64,000 nt of DNA from Catellatospora paridis (GCF_009720365.1 NZ_ML769319.1:87752-151751), one strand, 5' to 3'; shown: positions 42,015 through 51,199, numbered from the stretch's first letter. A program made the numbers and translations. The notes: generated by a model from the letters alone, not told the origin.

Positions 42015-44558
42015 TTACACCCGCTCGCCGCCGGCCGTCCCGGTGGTGCCCGTCGTGCCGGAGGGCCGGGCGGTCCGGCCGGGGGTGCGCTTGGCGGGCA
42101 TCCGCACCACCGCGGCCGGGTCGTGCAGCGGCTCGGCCAGCCGGACCGGGCCGTCGTCGGCGCTGATCAGGGCGAGCACTTCTTCGATCGGCATCGGCTT
42201 GGCGAACAGGTGGCCCTGCCCGGCGGTGCAGCCCAGGTCCCACAGCATGCGCCGCTGGCTGTCGCGCTCCACGCCCTCGGCGACCACCAGCAGGTCGAGG
42301 TGGCGGCCGAGTTCCAGGTGAGAGCGGACCACGGCGGCGGCGCTGGGGGTGTTCTCCATCTGCGTCACGAACGAGCGGTCGATCTTCAGTTCCTTCGCGG
42401 GCACCCGGGACAGCACCGACAGCGAGGAGTATCCGGTGCCGAAGTCGTCCAGCGCGATCATGCAGCCCAGCTCGACCAGCTCGGCCAGCACCTTGTCCAC
42501 GATGTCCAGCTGGCTGACGTTGTGCGACTCGGTCAGCTCCAGCACCAGCGCGTCGCCGGGCAGGCCGTGGTCGTCCAGCCGCCGGGTGACCAGCGCGGGC
42601 AGCCGGCGGTCGAGCAGGCTGCGGGGTGAGATGTTCACCGCGACCGGCCACCGGAAGCCCAGCGCACGCCAGCGCGCCGCGCCCGCAAGGGCCTGGTCGA
42701 GCACGGCGTCGGTGAACGCGGTGAGCAGCCCGGACCGCTCGATGGAGCCGAGGAAGCTGCGCGGGTCGACCATGCCCTTGTCCGGGTGCTGCCAGCGGGC
42801 CAGCGCCTCGGCGCTGATCGGCTCGCCGCTGGCCAGGTCGACGATGGGCTGGAACTGGAGGATGAACTCCTTCTCGGCCACCGCCCGCGGCAGCATGCCG
42901 CCGACGACGAGCCGGGCCCGGTCGGCCGTGTCGTTGTCCGGGGCGTACGCGGTGACCGAGCGCCCGGTGCGCTTGGCCTGGTACATCGCGATGTCGGCGC
43001 GGCGCAGCAGCTCCACGAAGCCGCCCTCGCTGGGCCCGGTGGCCACCCCGGCGCTGGCCGACACGACCAGCGGCATGCCGTCGACGTCGACCGGTTCGTG
43101 CAGCGTGGAGAGCAGGTGCTCGGCCTGGTAGAGGGCGAGCGCGGGGGCGGGCAGGTTCCGCAGCAGCACCGCGAACTCGTCGCCGCCGAGCCGGGTGACC
43201 AGCGCCTCGGGACCCGCGGCCGCGGACAGCCGCTGCGCCACGGCGATCAGCACCTGGTCGCCCGCGGCGTGGCCTAGGGCGTCGTTGACGTCCTTGAAGT
43301 GGTTGAGGTCGAGCACCAGCAGCGCGGTCACCCCGCGCCCGCCGCGCCGCCGGTCGAGGGCGTCCTCGGTCTCCAGCTGCAGCCGCCGCCGGTTGGGCAG
43401 CCCGGTGAGCAGGTCGTGCGTGGCGTCGTGCTGGTGCTGCCCGGCCAGGTGCTCGAGCTGGGCGTACGAGGTGGCGTTGCGGATCGCGGTGCACAGCGCG
43501 CCGGCGAACGCCCGCAGCGTGAACTGCTCCCGCTCGGACAGCGCGACCGGCGACTGGAAGCACAGCCGCAGCTCGCCGACGCGCTCGCCGTCGTTGTCCC
43601 CGACGAGCGGCACGATCGCGGTGTTGTGCTCGTCGACCACGGCGTGGTCGGGGGCGTCGTGATAGGTGATCTGGCTCTGGGTGCCGCGGACGAGTTGCTG
43701 TGCGCCCTCGAGCGAGACCTCCACCTCGACCCGGTCCGCGGAGAACAGCCGCGCGCCGTTGTGGACGGCGGTGTGCAGCACGGTCTCCATCTGAACCACG
43801 TTCATGGCGTCGGTGGCCTCGGCGAGCTGCTGCCAGGCCAGCCGCTCGGCGCGGGCGCGCAGCTTGCCGCGGTAGGTCAGGTGCAGGCTGAGCACGATCG
43901 CCGGAATGGCGATCAGCAACTGCGGCTCCTCGGCCAGCACCGCCAGTGCCAGGACGGCGACCGCGAAGCGGACGACCGCGGCGATGACGCGCAGGTCGAA
44001 GTGGACGAGGAAACGGTCCCGGGCGCTGGTCTGGGTGGCCAGCGCGATCACTGGGGTGACCAGGAGCTCGTCGGCGAGGAAGGCCGTGCCGAAGGCGATG
44101 GCCAGCAGGCCGAGGTCGGCCAGCGGATCGGTGCCGGACCCGTCGCCGAAACTCAGGATCAGCACGGCGAGACCGCAGGTGATGGTCTGCTTGGCCACGG
44201 CGAACACGAACTTCATCGGCGCCATGCGGTTGACGGCCTTGGCGGCGATGGTGCCGGCCGCGGCGCACAGCACGGCCCAGGGCGCGGGCAACAGCACCGC
44301 CGCCACCAGCACAGCGGCGTCGGCCCAGTGGACCGCCTGATGGGTGGACCGGATGCGGATGAACACCTGGGTCAGCGAGGCGATGGCGACCAGGACCGTC
44401 AGCGCGAGGGTCCGCAGGACCAGATCGACGGTGACGGGGGCGATGGCCGCGGCGACGACGGTGGACGCGAGCACGAGCCCGGCGGTACACGCAACTAGAC
44501 CGACGAGCAGTCGAAGCTGCCGGTCGGTCTGCTGCGGGGTCGTGCTCTGGCCGGTCAC
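42015..44558 (-). CDS. Membrane-bound GGDEF-EAL cyclic-di-GMP enzyme
   Basis: 847 residues from GTG. Five or six N-terminal transmembrane helices (about 20-215), a GAF-like region (about 250-350), a GGDEF domain with intact GGDEF (about residue 457) and an EAL domain with intact EAL (about 583) and RSGLLTAF/LDDFGTGYSS motifs. Both catalytic cores look active, so it can synthesise and hydrolyse c-di-GMP, and one domain is probably dominant in vivo. It is transcribed away from the moa cluster; a 270-bp region separates them. Confidence 0.93.
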   Translation of the reverse strand: MTGQSTTPQQTDRQLRLLVGLVACTAGLVLASTVVAAAIAPVTVDLVLRTLALTVLVAIASLTQVFIRIRSTHQAVHWADAAVLVAAVLLPAPWAVLCAAAGTIAAKAVNRMAPMKFVFAVAKQTITCGLAVLILSFGDGSGTDPLADLGLLAIAFGTAFLADELLVTPVIALATQTSARDRFLVHFDLRVIAAVVRFAVAVLALAVLAEEPQLLIAIPAIVLSLHLTYRGKLRARAERLAWQQLAEATDAMNVVQMETVLHTAVHNGARLFSADRVEVEVSLEGAQQLVRGTQSQITYHDAPDHAVVDEHNTAIVPLVGDNDGERVGELRLCFQSPVALSEREQFTLRAFAGALCTAIRNATSYAQLEHLAGQHQHDATHDLLTGLPNRRRLQLETEDALDRRRGGRGVTALLVLDLNHFKDVNDALGHAAGDQVLIAVAQRLSAAAGPEALVTRLGGDEFAVLLRNLPAPALALYQAEHLLSTLHEPVDVDGMPLVVSASAGVATGPSEGGFVELLRRADIAMYQAKRTGRSVTAYAPDNDTADRARLVVGGMLPRAVAEKEFILQFQPIVDLASGEPISAEALARWQHPDKGMVDPRSFLGSIERSGLLTAFTDAVLDQALAGAARWRALGFRWPVAVNISPRSLLDRRLPALVTRRLDDHGLPGDALVLELTESHNVSQLDIVDKVLAELVELGCMIALDDFGTGYSSLSVLSRVPAKELKIDRSFVTQMENTPSAAAVVRSHLELGRHLDLLVVAEGVERDSQRRMLWDLGCTAGQGHLFAKPMPIEEVLALISADDGPVRLAEPLHDPAAVVRMPAKRTPGRTARPSGTTGTTGTAGGERV

Positions 44559-44652
44559 ATCGGACCTCTTCCGTCTGCAGACAGATGGTCGTGAGTGCCG
44601 ACAGCCTAAGCGATTTTCATGCCCAGTCGGTCGTGCGCATGTGTGCCTCCTT

Positions 44653-44701
44653 CAGAAACTGCCCCGCGCTTGCCAAGTTCTGATGCAGAGCGTAGTTTCT
44701 G
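44653..44701. promoter_or_regulatory. Inverted repeat in the divergent region before moaC
   Basis: CAGAAACT (44653-44660) pairs with AGTTTCTG (44694-44701) around a 33-base loop, in the 270-bp AT-richer region 44559-44828 between the GGDEF-EAL gene and moaC-mog. No molybdenum-cofactor or c-di-GMP riboswitch consensus was recognised. Could be a transcription-factor site. Confidence 0.35.
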
Positions 44702-44816
44702 CACGGCCTATTTCTAGTAGAGGGTTCACATTTCAAATAACTAAGGCGATTTATCACGATTAGTGGTGAGTCGTTTACGCGCTGTGTTCACTTCCAGTGT
44801 TCGCCCGTGAAGCAAC

Positions 44817-44822
44817 TAGGCT
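44817..44822 (+). promoter_or_regulatory. -10 element for a leaderless moaC-mog transcript
   Basis: TAGGCT ends six bases before the GTG at 44829, the same spacing as the -10 box of the HIT-like gene. No Shine-Dalgarno precedes the start. Confidence 0.4.
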
Positions 44823-44828
44823 CATGTC

Positions 44829-45860
44829 GTGACAGAAGGAACAGCTCCCTCCTCACCTCAACTGACTCATGTGGATGCCCGCGGGGAGGCCCGCATGGTC
44901 GACGTCGCGGGCAAAGAGATCACGCTGCGTGTCGCCGTCGCGGCAGGGCGCGTGGTCACCACGCGTGACGTGCTCGACCTGCTGCGCGGGCAGGGCATGC
45001 CGAAGGGCGACGCACTCGGCGTGGCTCGGCTCGCCGGCATCATGGCCGCCAAGCGCACTCCCGATCTCATTCCGCTCTGCCATCCCATTGCCATCCACGG
45101 CGTCACCGTGGATCTCACCGTCACTGACGACGGTGTCGACATCCAGGCGACCGTCCGCACCGCTGACCGTACCGGTGTCGAGATGGAGGCTCTGACCAGC
45201 GTCGCCGCGGCCGGACTGGCGCTCATCGACATGATCAAAGCGGTGGATCCCGCGGCGTCGATCGACGGCGTACGGGTGCTGCGCAAGGAGGGCGGCAAGA
45301 CCGGCCTCTGGGAGCGCGGAACCATGCCCGCGGTTTCCCCGGCGGCCCCCGCGGTAAACACCGGTGCGCCCAAGGTCAGGGTCATCGTCGCCTCGACCCG
45401 GGCGGCGACCGGGGTGTACGAGGACCGGGGCGGCCCGCTGCTCGCGGACGGCCTGCGCGCGTTCGGCTGCGAGGTGGACGAGGTCGTGGTGGTGCCCGAC
45501 GGCGAGCCGGTGCGCCAGGCGCTGCGGGCCGCCCTGGCCGAGCGGCCCGACGCGATCGTCACCACCGGCGGCACCGGCATCAGCCCGACCGACCGCACCC
45601 CGGACATCACCCGCGAACTCGTCGACTACGAGGTGCCCGGCATCGCCGACGCGGTACGCGGCAGCGGTGCGACCCCGCTCGCGGCCCTGTCGCGCGGCGT
45701 CACCGGGGTGGCCGGGCGGACCCTCGTGGTCAACCTGCCCGGCTCGACCGGCGGGGTGCGCGACGGCCTCGCCGTGCTGGCGCAGGTGCTGCCGCACGCC
45801 GTGGAACAGCTGCGCGGCGCGGACCATCCGGCGTCGGCCGGCTCCGCTGTGCAGGGCTAG
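44829..45860 (+). CDS. moaCB: Bifunctional molybdenum cofactor protein MoaC-MogA
   Basis: 343 residues from GTG. The MoaC domain (about 10-160) has MVDVAGKEITLRVA and DLIPLCHPIAIHGVTVD; the Mog/MoaB domain (about 178-330) has ASTRAATGVYEDRGGPLL, TTGGTGISPTDRTPDIT and LPGSTGGVRDGL. MoaC makes cyclic pyranopterin phosphate from the MoaA product; MogA adenylates molybdopterin. The fusion couples an early and a late step. It heads the moa cluster with moeA and moaE; moaA and moaD are not in the window. Confidence 0.95.
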   Translation: MTEGTAPSSPQLTHVDARGEARMVDVAGKEITLRVAVAAGRVVTTRDVLDLLRGQGMPKGDALGVARLAGIMAAKRTPDLIPLCHPIAIHGVTVDLTVTDDGVDIQATVRTADRTGVEMEALTSVAAAGLALIDMIKAVDPAASIDGVRVLRKEGGKTGLWERGTMPAVSPAAPAVNTGAPKVRVIVASTRAATGVYEDRGGPLLADGLRAFGCEVDEVVVVPDGEPVRQALRAALAERPDAIVTTGGTGISPTDRTPDITRELVDYEVPGIADAVRGSGATPLAALSRGVTGVAGRTLVVNLPGSTGGVRDGLAVLAQVLPHAVEQLRGADHPASAGSAVQG

Positions 45861-45962
45861 GGTCAAGAAGATGAGCAAGCATGTCCGGCTCGGTCCGGGT
45901 CATCCGACGAACGAACGAGTAGGGCCAGGTCAAGTGGACGATGAGCAAAGCGGGGAGGGAGC

Positions 45963-47150
45963 ATGACCGCTCCTGAGGACTGGGTCTCGGCCCGCCGCGC
46001 GGTGCACGCCGCGGGCTGGCGGGCACAGCTCGCACCGGTCACCGTGCCATTGGCCGAGGCCGACGGGCTTACCCTGGCCACCGCGCTGGCGCCGCGCAGC
46101 GATCTGCCCGCCTTCCCCACGTCGAGCGTCGACGGCTGGGCGCTGCGCGGCCGCGGCCCGTGGCGCATCACCGGCCGGGTGCTGGCCGGCAGCGTGCCCG
46201 CGCCGCTGTCCGGCGACGGCGTCGCCGTCGAGATCGCCACCGGGGCCATGGTGCCCGAGGGCACGGAGGCGATCCTGCGGGTCGAGCACTCCACCCGCAG
46301 CGGCGACCTGGTCGACGGCACGCCGAAGAGCGAGCAGGAATGGCGGGTGCCGGGCGAGGAGGCCCGCGCCGGTGAGCCGCTGCTGCCCGCCGGCACGCCG
46401 GTCACCCCGGCGGTGATCGGCCTGGCCGCGTCCTGCGGCCATGACACGCTGCCGGTGCGCCCCGCGCCCCGGGCGGCGATGCTGGTCTTCGGCGACGAGC
46501 TGCTGACCGCCGGGCCGCCCGCCGACGGCCGCATCCGCGACGCGCTGGGCCCGTCCATCCCGGCCTACCTGCGGCGGCTGGGCGTGGCCTGCGAGCCCGC
46601 CACCGCACCGATCAAGGACACCCTGGACGCGCACGTCGCCGGGGTGCGGGCGGCGCTGGAGAGCGGCGTCGATCTGATCTGCACCACCGGCGGCACCATG
46701 CACGGCCCCGTCGACCACCTGCATCCGGCCCTGGCCGAGCTGGGCGCGTCGTACGTCGTCAACACGGTGGCGGTGCGCCCCGGCTTCCCGATGCTGATCG
46801 CCGCGGTGCCGCACGGCGGGCGGACCCGTTTCGTCGCCGGGCTGCCCGGCAACCCCCAGTCGGCCGTGGTGGCGCTGGTGTCGCTGGTCGTCCCGCTGCT
46901 GGCGGGCCTGGCCGGCCGGCCCGAGCCGGCATCGCCGCGGGTCACCCTCGGCGAGCCGGTGCCCGGCCGCGGCGACTACACCCATCTCGCGCTGGTCCGG
47001 ATCGATCCCGTCGACGGGCTCGCCCGGCCGGTGTCCCACGTGGGCTCGGCGATGCTGCGCGGCCTGGCCGGCGCCCGCGGGTTCGCCGTCATCCCGCCCG
47101 GCGCCACCGGCCGTGCCGGCGACGCCGTAGAACTGGTGGAGGTCCCGTGA
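45963..47150 (+). CDS. moeA: Molybdopterin molybdenumtransferase MoeA
   Basis: 395 residues. The N-terminal domain has EADGLTLATALAP and SSVDGWALRG; the C-terminal domain has TTGGTMHGPVDH (the usual TSGGxSxG is degenerate) and VAGLPGNPQSAVVAL. The enzyme inserts molybdenum into adenylated molybdopterin. Its stop overlaps the moaE start by four bases (GTGA). Confidence 0.93.
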   Translation: MTAPEDWVSARRAVHAAGWRAQLAPVTVPLAEADGLTLATALAPRSDLPAFPTSSVDGWALRGRGPWRITGRVLAGSVPAPLSGDGVAVEIATGAMVPEGTEAILRVEHSTRSGDLVDGTPKSEQEWRVPGEEARAGEPLLPAGTPVTPAVIGLAASCGHDTLPVRPAPRAAMLVFGDELLTAGPPADGRIRDALGPSIPAYLRRLGVACEPATAPIKDTLDAHVAGVRAALESGVDLICTTGGTMHGPVDHLHPALAELGASYVVNTVAVRPGFPMLIAAVPHGGRTRFVAGLPGNPQSAVVALVSLVVPLLAGLAGRPEPASPRVTLGEPVPGRGDYTHLALVRIDPVDGLARPVSHVGSAMLRGLAGARGFAVIPPGATGRAGDAVELVEVP

Positions 47151-47569
47151 ACCGGGTCGTGCTGGCCGAGCTCACCACCGCGCCGCTGGACGTGGCCGCG
47201 CACGAGGCCGCGGTGGCGGACGCGCGGGCCGGGGCGGTGGTCAGCTTCGCGGGCGTGGTCCGCGACCACGATCACGGCCGGTCGGTGGACACGCTCACCT
47301 ACGAGTCGCATCCCAGCGCGGCCGAGGTGCTGCGCGAGGTGGCCCAGGAACTGGCCGACGACCCCGACGTCTACGCGGTGGCGGTGTCCCACCGGTACGG
47401 CCCGCTGAAGATCGGTGACGTCGCGCTCGCCGCCGCCGTCTCCACCGCGCACCGCGCGGCGGCGTTCACCGCATGCGCGCGGCTGGTCGACCTCGTCAAG
47501 CAGCGCCTGCCCATCTGGAAGCACCAGACCTTCACCGACGGCACCGACGAGTGGGTCAACTGCCCCTGA
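47147..47569 (+). CDS. moaE: Molybdopterin synthase catalytic subunit MoaE
   Basis: 140 residues from GTG. VVSFAGVVRDHDHGRSV, TYESHPSAAEV, VAVSHRYGPLKIGDVAL and IWKHQTFTDGTDEWV, including the conserved catalytic lysines, match MoaE. It works with MoaD, which is not encoded here. Third and last gene of the cluster, followed by a hairpin. Confidence 0.95.
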   Translation: MNRVVLAELTTAPLDVAAHEAAVADARAGAVVSFAGVVRDHDHGRSVDTLTYESHPSAAEVLREVAQELADDPDVYAVAVSHRYGPLKIGDVALAAAVSTAHRAAAFTACARLVDLVKQRLPIWKHQTFTDGTDEWVNCP

Positions 47570-47579
47570 CACCAGCGAA

Positions 47580-47629
47580 AACAGGGAAACCGCCGCTTCC
47601 GTGATCCCGGAAGCAGCGGTTTCCCTGTT
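47580..47629. terminator. Dispersed hairpin element, copy B
   Basis: AACAGGGAAACCGC (47580-47593) pairs with GCGGTTTCCCTGTT (47616-47629), and a CGCTTCC/GGAAGC inner stem follows. It separates moaE from the convergent GT87-like gene. The same CAGGGAAAC, CTTC-core and TTTCCC blocks occur at 14350-14407. Confidence 0.8.
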
Positions 47630-47634
47630 CGGCG

Positions 47635-49059
47635 TCAGCGCTCGGTCGGTGCGCCCGCGGTGGCGGGTTCCTCGCGCCGGGTGGGCAGGGGTGCCGGGCG
47701 GGCGGCGGGCACGCGCTGGGGCGTGGTGCCGCCGAACGCCGGCTCGGCGCCGGGCCGCGACGGCAGGGCCGCGACGAGCACGATCAGCGCGATGGCCAGC
47801 GAGTTCTCGGCCAGCATGCCGAACAGCCCGTCGGCGTAGTGCGACACCGCGGGAGCCTGGTGCTCGTACGGCCAGATCGGCGAGATCAGGAACAGCAGGT
47901 AGAGCGCGATCGCCGCACCCGCGTGCCGCGCACCGACCAGCGCCGGGAACCAGATCGGCTCCCGCAGGCCCGGGGTGGACCGCCCGCGTGCCGCGAGCCC
48001 GCGACCGGCCGCCCGGCGGCGCAGCGCCTGGTCGGCGAGCGCGATGACGGCCGGCACGACCCAGACCAGGTGGTGGGTCCAGGAGATCGGGCTGACCACG
48101 TTCGCGGTCAGGCCGACCAGGGTGAACGCGATGAGCTCGTCGCCCTCGGCGTGGGCCGCGGCGGCACGGGTCAGCCCGACCGCGAGCAGCACCAGCGCGA
48201 ACGCGATCCAGAGCGGGCTGGGTGCGGTCGCGGTGTCGTACAGCCGCGACAGCAGCCCGGCCAGGGACTGGTTGGGCGTCATGTCCGCGACGCCGACCCG
48301 CTCCGTCTGGAAGATCACGCTTCCCCAGTACAGGGCGGACTCGTGCGGGACGATGACCCAGGCGGCGGCGGTGGCGGCCAGGCCGGACACCGTGGCCCTG
48401 AGCGCGGCCCGCCACTGCTTGCTGACCAGGAAGTACACGATGAACAGCGCGGGCGTCAGCTTGATCGCCATGGCGATGCCGACCCCGATGCCGGCCCAGC
48501 GCCAGCCGCGGCGCAGCGCCACCAGGTCCGCCATGATCAGCGCGAACAGCAGCAGGTTCACCTGTCCGAAGCCGAGCGTCTCGCGCACCGGCTCGATCGC
48601 GGCGAACAGCGGCAGCGCGACCGCGACGGTCATCCAGCGCGGCCAGCCGCACCGGTCGGCGACCGGGATCAGCAGTGCGGCGAGCACCATGCCCAGCGCG
48701 ACCAGGCCGAAGACCATGTTGAACAGTCCCGCGGCGGAGGGTGTCAGCGCCGCCATGGGCAGCATCAGCAGTGCCGCGAACGGCGGGTATGTGAACCCGA
48801 GCGTCGTGTCGGGCGCGATGAACTCGTACAGCTCGCCGCCGCCGCTCCACCACTCCACCGCGCCGTGATAGATCTTCATGTCGAAGAAGTCGTACCACCG
48901 TCCGAAGTTCTGCTCCGTCACCCAGGCGGCGTAGCAGATGGCGGCGACGATGCCGACCCGGACGAGCGTGCGACGATCCCACTGCGGGGATCTCCAGTCA
49001 CGGATGAATCGGGGGCTCCTGGTGAGGCGGGGCAGACTGCGCACGCCGCGTGCCGGCAT
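47635..49059 (-). CDS. GT87-like polytopic membrane glycosyltransferase
   Basis: 474 residues from ATG 49059 (GGAGGTG eight bases upstream; the open frame extends to 49206). A cytoplasmic start, then about 10-12 hydrophobic segments. The loop after helix 1 has FFDMKIYHGAVEWWSGGGELYEF, a YhgA/EWW acidic-aromatic cluster and TLGFTYPPFAALL, typical of GT87 mannosyltransferases acting with polyprenyl-phosphate sugars. The C-terminal 50 residues are Pro/Ala-rich. Function in lipoglycan or protein mannosylation is plausible. Confidence 0.85.
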   Translation of the reverse strand: MPARGVRSLPRLTRSPRFIRDWRSPQWDRRTLVRVGIVAAICYAAWVTEQNFGRWYDFFDMKIYHGAVEWWSGGGELYEFIAPDTTLGFTYPPFAALLMLPMAALTPSAAGLFNMVFGLVALGMVLAALLIPVADRCGWPRWMTVAVALPLFAAIEPVRETLGFGQVNLLLFALIMADLVALRRGWRWAGIGVGIAMAIKLTPALFIVYFLVSKQWRAALRATVSGLAATAAAWVIVPHESALYWGSVIFQTERVGVADMTPNQSLAGLLSRLYDTATAPSPLWIAFALVLLAVGLTRAAAAHAEGDELIAFTLVGLTANVVSPISWTHHLVWVVPAVIALADQALRRRAAGRGLAARGRSTPGLREPIWFPALVGARHAGAAIALYLLFLISPIWPYEHQAPAVSHYADGLFGMLAENSLAIALIVLVAALPSRPGAEPAFGGTTPQRVPAARPAPLPTRREEPATAGAPTER

Positions 49060-49371
49060 GGCGTCGCCACCTCCTTCAAAGGGTCGGGTCTCGGCATCGT
49101 CGCGTAGCGATGATCCGCGGCCGGGCCGTTCGTGTCTGCTGAGCAGCCTAGAACGGCGCACCACTCCAGTACCTCCCGTGTTACCCGACCGTGTCCGATC
49201 CCACACGACTTTGCGACATTTCTAGCTGGTTAACGCTGCCTGCGAAGTTCAGGTGATTGGCGTCACATCATCACCTCTGGCTGCGAAAACGCACTCTCTG
49301 TATGGCGCAACGGCACAGACGGGAACGAAGAAACGCCGATGTCCGGGCACCTCACTGGTCGGCTACCCGCA
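49060..49371 (-). other. Intergenic region between the GT87 and DoxX genes
   Basis: 312 bases including the GT87 promoter region. The middle is AT-richer than average (around 49207-49310). No clear gene or known motif is seen. Confidence 0.65.
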
Positions 49372-49893
49372 TCACCCGAGATGTAACTGCGTCGACGCCT
49401 TCTGTTGCGCCTTGCGCAGCGACTTGTGGGCGGACTTCTGCGCGTCGTGCACTGCCTTGCGGCCCCGCCAGCCGAGGCTGGGCGACCCGGCGGTGTCGAC
49501 GGCTGCCAGTAGCAGGCCGGCCAGCAGGCCGAGATTCTTGGCGAAGTGCACCATCTCGTTGTTGCGCACCTCGGGGTTCTCGATGCGCCAGAACGGGTGG
49601 CCGACCAGCGTGGCCGGGATGAGGGTGCCGGCCAGCAGGGCCGCGGCGGGCCGGGGCGCGGTGCCGGTGGCCAGCATCGCGCCGGCTACGACCTGGACCC
49701 CGGCGTTGACCCGGACCAGCGTCTTGGTCTCCGTGGGCAGGCGCGAGTCGACCGCCTCCAGCAGCGGCACGACCTGCTCCGCGAGGGGCTCCGCCTTGAC
49801 GGCGTACCGGTCGGGCTTCAGCAGCGCCTGCGCCCCGGCCGCGATGAACAGTCCGCCGAGCAGGGCGCGTGCGACCCCTCGTACTGGTCTCAT
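49372..49893 (-). CDS. DoxX family membrane protein
   Basis: 173 residues with four hydrophobic segments; ALLGGLFIAAGAQALLKPDRYA and the helix TLVGHPFW, FAKNLGLLAGLLLAA are typical DoxX features. The C-terminal 45 residues are basic and Lys/Gln-rich (KSAHKSLRKAQQKAS), unusual for the family and perhaps membrane- or nucleic-acid-proximal. Role may be in quinone or redox-linked membrane processes; unknown. Confidence 0.87.
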   Translation of the reverse strand: MRPVRGVARALLGGLFIAAGAQALLKPDRYAVKAEPLAEQVVPLLEAVDSRLPTETKTLVRVNAGVQVVAGAMLATGTAPRPAAALLAGTLIPATLVGHPFWRIENPEVRNNEMVHFAKNLGLLAGLLLAAVDTAGSPSLGWRGRKAVHDAQKSAHKSLRKAQQKASTQLHLG

Positions 49894-49903
49894 ACCGCCA
49901 TTA

Positions 49904-50383
49904 TCAAGGACGTTCGCCCATGCAAAGGACGAAATCCAAACCCTCCAACTCGCTGTCGAAGAAGTAGTGGTAGCGGTAGTCCTTCACTGCGGCGCACTCA
50001 TCCGTGTCGCTGGTCGCGTCGAACCGCGCCAGCACCTCCAGCGCGCCGGGCGAGCATTCGGTCAGCACCAGCTCCGGGTCCTTCTCCGTGCCCTGGTTGG
50101 CCACGCAGTCACCGGGCTGGGCGAACCGCGCGGTGCGCGGCGGCCCGGAGGGGGTCGCGGTGGCGACGGGGATCGGCGGAGCGTCGGCGCCGAACGGGTT
50201 CGGCACGATCTTCAGCGCGACGAGCACGCCGACGAAGATCACTAGGGAGGCCACCAGCAGCGCGATGCCGATGATGGCTGGGCCTCGGCCGCCCATGCGC
50301 GGCCGGGGTGGTGGCTGCACGATAGGCAGCAGCTCGGTCGGCTGTGCCAGGGGCTCGGACGGGTATCGGTCAGGGGTGTGCAA
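49904..50383 (-). CDS. LppU/SCO3897-like membrane protein
   Basis: 159 residues from TTG 50383 (GGAG seven bases upstream); a TTG at 50422 is also possible. A Pro-rich cytoplasmic head is followed by one transmembrane helix (about residues 36-58) and an extracytoplasmic domain with four cysteines (GDCVANQG, TECSPG, DECAAV, FVLCMG) that match the LppU-like repeat of actinobacteria. It is divergent from the prepilin peptidase gene, so the two start regions face each other; relation to the pilus is unproven. Confidence 0.7.
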   Translation of the reverse strand: MHTPDRYPSEPLAQPTELLPIVQPPPRPRMGGRGPAIIGIALLVASLVIFVGVLVALKIVPNPFGADAPPIPVATATPSGPPRTARFAQPGDCVANQGTEKDPELVLTECSPGALEVLARFDATSDTDECAAVKDYRYHYFFDSELEGLDFVLCMGERP

Positions 50384-50437
50384 AGCGGTGCTCCGCGGGG
50401 ACGAGATCGGGATGCGTGCCAAGGTACCGTGCGCGCC

Positions 50438-51199
50438 ATGGCCCTCGATTCCTCCGTCACGATGTTGTCATTAGCCGTGGGGGCACTGTTCGGCGCACTC
50501 ACTCCACGGGTGGCGTACCGGCTGTCGGTGGCGTGGGGCGAACCGGCGCTGGTCGCCTGCGCCGAGTGCGGCACGCCGTTCGCCGCCGGCCCCGCCGGCT
50601 GGTGGCGGTTCGCGGCCCGGTGCGCCTCCTGCGGGGTGCGCCAGGGGCCGAGCCTGTGGTGGACCGTGCCGGTGGGGGCGCTCGCGGCCGGGCTGACCGC
50701 GGCCAGCCTCGCCGGGCAGGGCTGGGTGCTGGCCGCCGGCCTCCTGCTGAGCATGGTCGGCGTGCTGCTGGCCGCGATCGACCTCGCCGTGCAGCGGCTG
50801 CCCGACCCCATCGTGTGGCGGCTGGCCGTGGCCGTCGTGGGCCTGCTGGCGCTCGCGGCCGCGACCGGCGGCAACTGGGCGGCGTACGGTCGCGCCCTCG
50901 GCGGCGGGGCCGCCCTGCTGGCCGGGTTCGGCCTGATGGCGCTGCTGACCGGCGGCCAGATCGGACTCGGCGACGCCAAGGTCGCCGGGGTGCTGGGCCT
51001 GCTGCTCGGCTGGTACGGCTGGGGCCCGGTGCTGCTCGGCGGCCTGCTGGCCCTGCTGCTGAACGGGGCCGTCGCCGTGGTGCTGCTGGTGCTGCGCCGG
51101 ATCAGCTGGCGCGGGTCGCTCCCGATGGGACCTTCGCTGCTCGGCGCTGCCCTGTTGGCCGTCGTGACGATCGGACTGCTGCTGCCCCCGGCAGCCTGA
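50438..51199 (+). CDS. tadV: Prepilin peptidase (TadV/A24 family)
   Basis: 253 residues from ATG 50438. N-terminal cytoplasmic zinc-binding CAEC (41-44) and CASC (62-65), about seven hydrophobic segments, and the aspartyl-protease pair D115 (IDLAVQRLPD) and D179 (IGLGDAK). The enzyme cleaves the leader of the Flp pilin encoded 400 bases downstream and may methylate it. It opens the Tad region. Confidence 0.9.
   Translation: MALDSSVTMLSLAVGALFGALTPRVAYRLSVAWGEPALVACAECGTPFAAGPAGWWRFAARCASCGVRQGPSLWWTVPVGALAAGLTAASLAGQGWVLAAGLLLSMVGVLLAAIDLAVQRLPDPIVWRLAVAVVGLLALAAATGGNWAAYGRALGGGAALLAGFGLMALLTGGQIGLGDAKVAGVLGLLLGWYGWGPVLLGGLLALLLNGAVAVVLLVLRRISWRGSLPMGPSLLGAALLAVVTIGLLLPPAA

Noticed and set aside
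44559-44828. c-di-GMP or molybdenum-cofactor riboswitch before moaC
   Set aside because: No consensus core for either class was found in the 270-bp region; only an 8-bp inverted repeat.
45871-45966. 31-codon open frame between moaC-mog and moeA
   Set aside because: It has an ATG and overlaps moeA by ATGA, but many third positions are A or T, unlike real genes here, and it has no recognisable motif; probably chance.
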